The notes under the pieces are model-generated. The model was not told where the DNA came from. It ran no database searches and saw only the letters and a program-made list of their open reading frames with translations. This document shows positions 60,878 through 64,000 of a stretch of 64,000 nt of DNA, piece after piece. The stretch lies in NCBI GenBank assembly GCA_032251435.1, contig JAVVEH010000002.1, forward strand, positions 113,872 through 177,871. The letters run 5' to 3'. The stretch is from JAVVEH01 sp032251435. GTDB lineage: Bacteria > Verrucomicrobiota > Lentisphaeria > Oligosphaerales > MVZH01. Both the position numbers and the translations under genes were made by a program. The number at the start of each line of letters is the position of its first letter. The stretch's first letter is position 1.

Positions 60878-62260
60878 ATGGCAAAATATCGAAAAGGTTC
60901 ACAAGTTGACTGTTACAAGCTGGGCAAACGCCTGGGTGGAGGGGCCTCCGCAGTTGTTCATTTGGCGGAAGTAACAGAGGGCAGGGCAGGTGTCCCGCTG
61001 GAGGTGGGGGACAGTGTTGCGATCAAGCTCTATAAGAGTGAGTTGCTTGGCGGATACCAGACACTGAGGATCCATCGGGAATTCTCTGTGGCGGCCGAGC
61101 TTCAACATGCCAATATTATCAGGGTTTATGATCTCCTTATTTCCCCCAGCAGAGATCTAGCCTTTCTGGCCATGGAGTATGTCGAGGGAGACAGTCTGAA
61201 GGATTATATCAAGAAGAATGGGCCGTTATCGGCAGAGCAAACCATATGTATTGCGCGCCAGCTGTTCTCAGCGATTAACGAGATACATGAGTTTGACGCC
61301 CTTCATCGCGATGTAAAGCCAGCCAATGTGTTGTTGGTTAACGGAGAGATATCAGAGGATCCTCCAACTGTAAAACTCGCTGATCTGGGAATTGTCTTTG
61401 CGGAAGATGGGGCTCAATTGACCCAACCAAGCGACAGCTTGGCCAGCAAACATTACGCCTCTTATGAACAACTGCTGGGTGAAGTTCTAGATGCTCGGGC
61501 AGATATTTACTCGATCGGAGCTGTGATGTTCCACTGTATTACCGGAAAAGAACCCTATGCGGGTGCTGGTCCGGCGACTGCGATTTCTGTTCGAATGTTT
61601 CAAGATTACGACATCTGGTCGGATTTTTCCACCAGCGGAAGCATTGATGTCAAACTGAAGTCCCTCATCGACGACTGTCTATCCCGTGACAGGGAACGGC
61701 GCCCATTTGCCGCAGAGGAATGTCTTGAACGCCTTGATAATCTGAACCTTGGGTATGGGCTATTAATTGGGTGCGATTCTGAACACCCAGATCCCTCGTC
61801 TTTGGGGTGGAGAGTAGACAACGTGGCTGGCAAAGTTAACCCCCTGTTGTCATTTGGCAATGAAGAAAGGGAGCATTGGTTACAGCTAAGGCCAAAGGAT
61901 GGCGGATATGCACAGCTCGAAATTGATGAGGATGTGGCACGAATTGCATTTGAGGCAAATTTTGTAAATGGAGGTGGCATTTACCTTTATGTGACCGTTC
62001 ACAAGGAGGGAAATGGGCAAAAAGTATGGATGTTAATACCTGCAAAACCCGTACGGGAAGGGAAAGTGCGCAAGCACGAGTGGATACTCAAGGATTTCGG
62101 GAAACGTGAGGGCAATCGAATAACCGCCAACATTGATGTGGCTAAGGCAGTGCAAAAAACGTGGGGGACAGAAGGCTGGGAATATGGTCAGCTTTTGGCA
62201 ATCCGCCTCCGAGGCGAGATGGACTTATCGCCAATTCAAATTACTCCTCTGGAAAAATGA
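60878..62260 (+). CDS. Ser/Thr protein kinase with a C-terminal beta-rich domain
   Basis: A 460-residue protein. The Hanks-type kinase occupies about 12-280: GKRLGGGASAVVHLAE (glycine loop), Lys50 in VAIKLYKSE, LHRDVKPANVLLVN (143-156, catalytic Asp145) and ADLGIVFAEDG (DLG in place of DFG). RADIYSIGAVMFHCITGKEP closes the fold. From about 290, 170 residues form a beta-sandwich-like module (HWLQLRPKDGGYAQLEI, VNGGGIYLYVTVHKEGNG) that resembles ligand-binding jelly rolls. No membrane helix or PASTA domain. In this setting it may be a defence kinase; that is inference. Confidence 0.85.
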   Translation: MAKYRKGSQVDCYKLGKRLGGGASAVVHLAEVTEGRAGVPLEVGDSVAIKLYKSELLGGYQTLRIHREFSVAAELQHANIIRVYDLLISPSRDLAFLAMEYVEGDSLKDYIKKNGPLSAEQTICIARQLFSAINEIHEFDALHRDVKPANVLLVNGEISEDPPTVKLADLGIVFAEDGAQLTQPSDSLASKHYASYEQLLGEVLDARADIYSIGAVMFHCITGKEPYAGAGPATAISVRMFQDYDIWSDFSTSGSIDVKLKSLIDDCLSRDRERRPFAAEECLERLDNLNLGYGLLIGCDSEHPDPSSLGWRVDNVAGKVNPLLSFGNEEREHWLQLRPKDGGYAQLEIDEDVARIAFEANFVNGGGIYLYVTVHKEGNGQKVWMLIPAKPVREGKVRKHEWILKDFGKREGNRITANIDVAKAVQKTWGTEGWEYGQLLAIRLRGEMDLSPIQITPLEK

Positions 62261-62295
62261 CGGAATTCCTGAAAAGGGCACCCCGAGGGGGGGGC

Positions 62296-62345
62296 GCCGG
62301 GTCCTACTTTTTGCTTTTATCGGGGCATGAAATTCAGCGCAATTG
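62296..62345. repeat. Intergenic repeat, copy B (shorter)
   Basis: CCGGGTCCTACTTTTTGC TTTTATCGGGG and GATGAAATTCAG-like GCATGAAATTCAG match copy A; the second palindrome is missing. It lies between the kinase and the next gene. Confidence 0.65.
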
Positions 62346-62365
62346 AGTTATGAAGTCGGAATCAA

Positions 62366-62734
62366 ATGGGAAACGAATTGATCGAATCGAAAATCGGGCC
62401 TAGTTGGTGCAAGGTGGATGTGGGAAAGCTCTTGCGTAAACTGCGGATTCCGCAATCTCCGGCCGACGATGGTGTGAGCATTGTCGCACAGCGGTTCCGG
62501 AAGCTGTTTGCCGGCCACGAACTGAAACTTCAGCATGCCATAGATATCTTCCCCCTAGAATTTGGGTTGACTTTGGACAAACTCTCCTCAGACGAGAAAA
62601 TCCTGGGCTTTTTAACTCCGCAAGTCCTCGACTGGACGGCTGCCTATTTCGGCATCCGCCGGGATTGGCTGGATGGCAGTGTTCCGCATATTTGTGGAGA
62701 GAAAATCGTGCAGATGAAAATTCAAGAATCATAA
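62366..62734 (+). CDS. Small hypothetical protein, possibly XRE-like helix-turn-helix
   Basis: A 122-residue protein. GLTLDKLSSDEKILGFLTPQ then LDWTAAYFGIRRDWLDGS resembles the last helices of XRE regulators (...LGVSxDWLLxG), which suggests DNA binding, though the full HTH is not certain. The stop is immediately followed by the ATG of the GNAT gene, so the two are a unit. No known family name. Confidence 0.55.
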   Translation: MGNELIESKIGPSWCKVDVGKLLRKLRIPQSPADDGVSIVAQRFRKLFAGHELKLQHAIDIFPLEFGLTLDKLSSDEKILGFLTPQVLDWTAAYFGIRRDWLDGSVPHICGEKIVQMKIQES

Positions 62735-63235
62735 ATGTGGCGATGGATAAAAAAACTCTTAATGTCAAATCCTGAAATTGATGTTTTCCCCAGTGCAAAG
62801 TTTGTACTGACTACCAAAAAAGACGATGATTTCTGGGGTTTTCGTTTCGAATGGAATGGCTGTGATGTGGCCTATGCCAACTGTGAACTGACGGCGGAAA
62901 ACGTTTTGGGACTATCCGACATATGCGTCGAAAACAATTTACTACTTCCGCCATCACTGAAGAAGCAACTTCCGTCCTCCTGGAGGAATAAAACCGGAAC
63001 TGGAAACTTTCGTTCTCTTGGTATAGGAACAGCACTCTTGAAACGTGTTATTGAGGAAGCTGAAAAAGCCGGAATAAAGAAAATTTGGGGATCAGTGACT
63101 CATGATGCAGTCAAGGAGAATGAACACCTGCTGGGATGGTATGAAAGACAAGGATTCACTACTCATCCCGCAGATGACGAATGCTTGGAAAATGCGGTTT
63201 TTAAAGTTGTTATGAAACTTAGCAGTAATGATTAG
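62735..63235 (+). CDS. GNAT-family N-acetyltransferase
   Basis: A 166-residue acetyltransferase. The CoA site is RSLGIGTALLKRVIEEAEKA (motif A, with LGIGTALL), followed by KKIWGSVTHDAVKENEHLLG and WYERQGFTTHP. The substrate is unknown. It directly abuts the small XRE-like gene, an arrangement reminiscent of toxin-antitoxin pairs of the GNAT-RHH type, although the partner is not an RHH protein. Confidence 0.82.
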   Translation: MWRWIKKLLMSNPEIDVFPSAKFVLTTKKDDDFWGFRFEWNGCDVAYANCELTAENVLGLSDICVENNLLLPPSLKKQLPSSWRNKTGTGNFRSLGIGTALLKRVIEEAEKAGIKKIWGSVTHDAVKENEHLLGWYERQGFTTHPADDECLENAVFKVVMKLSSND

Positions 63236-63245
63236 CTATGTTTTA

Positions 63246-63330
63246 AAGTTGTAAAGCCGGGTCAGCTCCGATTTTCTTTTACCGGAGATAGAGAAAAACC
63301 AACGCAGTTGCTGCGGAATCCGCAGTCAAA
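63246..63330. repeat. Intergenic repeat, copy C
   Basis: AAAGCCGGGTCAGCTCCGATTTTC starts it; the stem CTCCG/CGGAG replaces CTCTG/CGGGG of copy A, so the pair is kept though bases change; AGAAAAACCAACGCAG and the palindrome CTGCGGA-A-TCCGCAG follow. It lies between the GNAT and JAB genes. Confidence 0.75.
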
Positions 63331-63433
63331 CATCTTGAATAATCCGGTCTGAACAAATATGCGGATACCCGGCTGGAAGAGAATGGATTGAAACGTCCCG
63401 TTCTCCCGGGAGAGGAAGTTGGGTGATACGGTT

Positions 63434-63940
63434 TTACTCAAATATTCTCGCTTCCAATTCTTGAAAGCACCATCTGGAAATCAGAAAAGAGCCGGGATTT
63501 CTAAATATCCGCCATGCCTTCCAATACGGAATGTCATCAAGGTCCAAACCGATGATTAGCATGACCGGGCTTTCCACGAAGTTTCCTTCGAACCTGGCAA
63601 TATTTTTTAACGCTCTTCTGTCTCTCCAACTCAGATACGCCCCGCCAATTGGATGACTATGCCAGTCACCCAGGTATGATTCAAGACCGTCTGTTTCATC
63701 ATAAATCTTACCGATAGCCTCACGGTCGGCCTCATAATCCGGGACATAGCTATAAATGCCATGCACGGCATTGGGGCCAGCAGTGACTATTTTTGTTACG
63801 ACCACTTCCGAATTGTCTGCGGAGAAGTATCCAGCCAAAAGCCCTCCTGTTTCCAGCTGACACTTCTGGTTGGTTGCATTCTGCATGACCTCCAGACAAG
63901 CCTGTCGAAGCCAGATTACGTTGGGTTGCATGCGGGACAT
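63434..63940 (-). CDS. JAB/MPN metalloprotease-like protein (Mov34 type)
   Basis: A 168-residue JAMM protein: Glu30 in QLETGGLLAGYFS, then GDWHSHPIGGAYLSWRDRRA with His94, His96, Ser104 and Asp107, the complete zinc set. Such stand-alone JAB proteins often sit with E1/E2-like genes (CBASS Cap3 or Bil-type systems), where they cut ubiquitin-like conjugates; here the partner would lie beyond the window edge. It is on the opposite strand to the other defence genes. A short frame ends 11 bases upstream. Confidence 0.82.
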   Translation of the reverse strand: MSRMQPNVIWLRQACLEVMQNATNQKCQLETGGLLAGYFSADNSEVVVTKIVTAGPNAVHGIYSYVPDYEADREAIGKIYDETDGLESYLGDWHSHPIGGAYLSWRDRRALKNIARFEGNFVESPVMLIIGLDLDDIPYWKAWRIFRNPGSFLISRWCFQELEARIFE

Positions 63941-63951
63941 TTAGGGTTGAA

Positions 63952-64000
63952 CTAAGCGCTTCGCGCAACATTCTCCCCCCGGTCTTCATTTATTCCGTGT
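63952..64000 (-). CDS. Possible 3' end of a gene running off the right edge
   Basis: On the minus strand a frame open to the edge ends at TAG (63952-63954) with the residues INEDRGENVARSA, 11 bases before the JAB start, the spacing of an operon. Only 15 codons are visible, so it may be chance. If real it could be the E1-like partner expected of JAB proteins. Confidence 0.25.
   Translation of the reverse strand, partial: HGINEDRGENVARSA

Noticed and set aside
60703..63330. Integron attC sites between cassettes
   Set aside because: The repeats lie between gene units, but I could not find the paired core-site consensus (RYYYAAC and GTTRRRY) at their ends, and no integrase is present.
1..64000. 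tRNA or rRNA genes
   Set aside because: I looked for T-loop and acceptor-stem patterns in the gaps and saw none; a covariance search would be needed to exclude them fully.

Overview
The window reads as a scaffold from an anaerobic member of the PVC superphylum, most likely Kiritimatiellota or Lentisphaerota. The signs are a PEP-CTERM exoprotein, sulfatases beside glycoside hydrolases with no SusC/SusD pair, DUF6288-type secreted proteins, and the ferredoxin-linked homocysteine route of anaerobes. A run of exactly 100 N at 47169-47268, inside a tandem repeat, shows that this is assembled and possibly metagenomic sequence. The taxonomic call is inference; no rRNA gene or universal marker settles it.

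Layout. (1) 0-3 kb: the edge of a gene, a PEP-CTERM protein with a formylglycine-generating-enzyme-like fold, and a methyltransferase. (2) 3.3-22.3 kb, almost all on the minus strand: a polysaccharide-degradation locus with a GH20-type hexosaminidase, a GH63/trehalase-like glucosidase, two Cys-type sulfatases, a GH36 alpha-galactosidase, a GH78 alpha-L-rhamnosidase, a heparinase II/III-type lyase, a URO-D-fold protein, a 2-hydroxyacid dehydrogenase and a sugar isomerase/epimerase. A VapBC-type toxin-antitoxin pair and REP-like repeats interrupt it. The target is probably a sulfated, rhamnose- and hexosamine-containing glycan. (3) 22.5-34.4 kb, plus strand: four large secreted proteins (a transglutaminase-like protein, an inactive-esterase/DUF6288 fusion, a DUF6288 gene broken by one stop codon, and a double sialate-O-acetylesterase). 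(4) 34.5-46.6 kb: housekeeping and metabolism, with a COG2509 flavoprotein, a prenyltransferase-like repeat protein, a second hydroxyacid dehydrogenase, all three homocysteine-pathway proteins (COG1900/DUF39, NIL-ferredoxin, COG2122), YhcH, Trm112, SecG, and a ribose-type ABC transporter. (5) 47-48.5 kb: a RAYT/IS200-like transposase in a palindromic repeat element that lies between two copies of the radC upstream region and start. (6) 48.4-60.6 kb, plus strand: a defence operon radC-hsdR-hsdM-DUF1016-ORF6N-hsdS-thsA-thsB-TIR. Most junctions are ATGA or TGATG overlaps, so a Thoeris system with two TIR proteins is translationally coupled to a type I restriction-modification system. (7) 60.7-64 kb: a Ser/Thr kinase with a C-terminal beta-rich domain, an XRE-like small protein with a GNAT acetyltransferase, and a JAB/MPN peptidase, separated by three copies of an intergenic repeat. 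This reads as an accessory defence-island margin that continues off the right edge.
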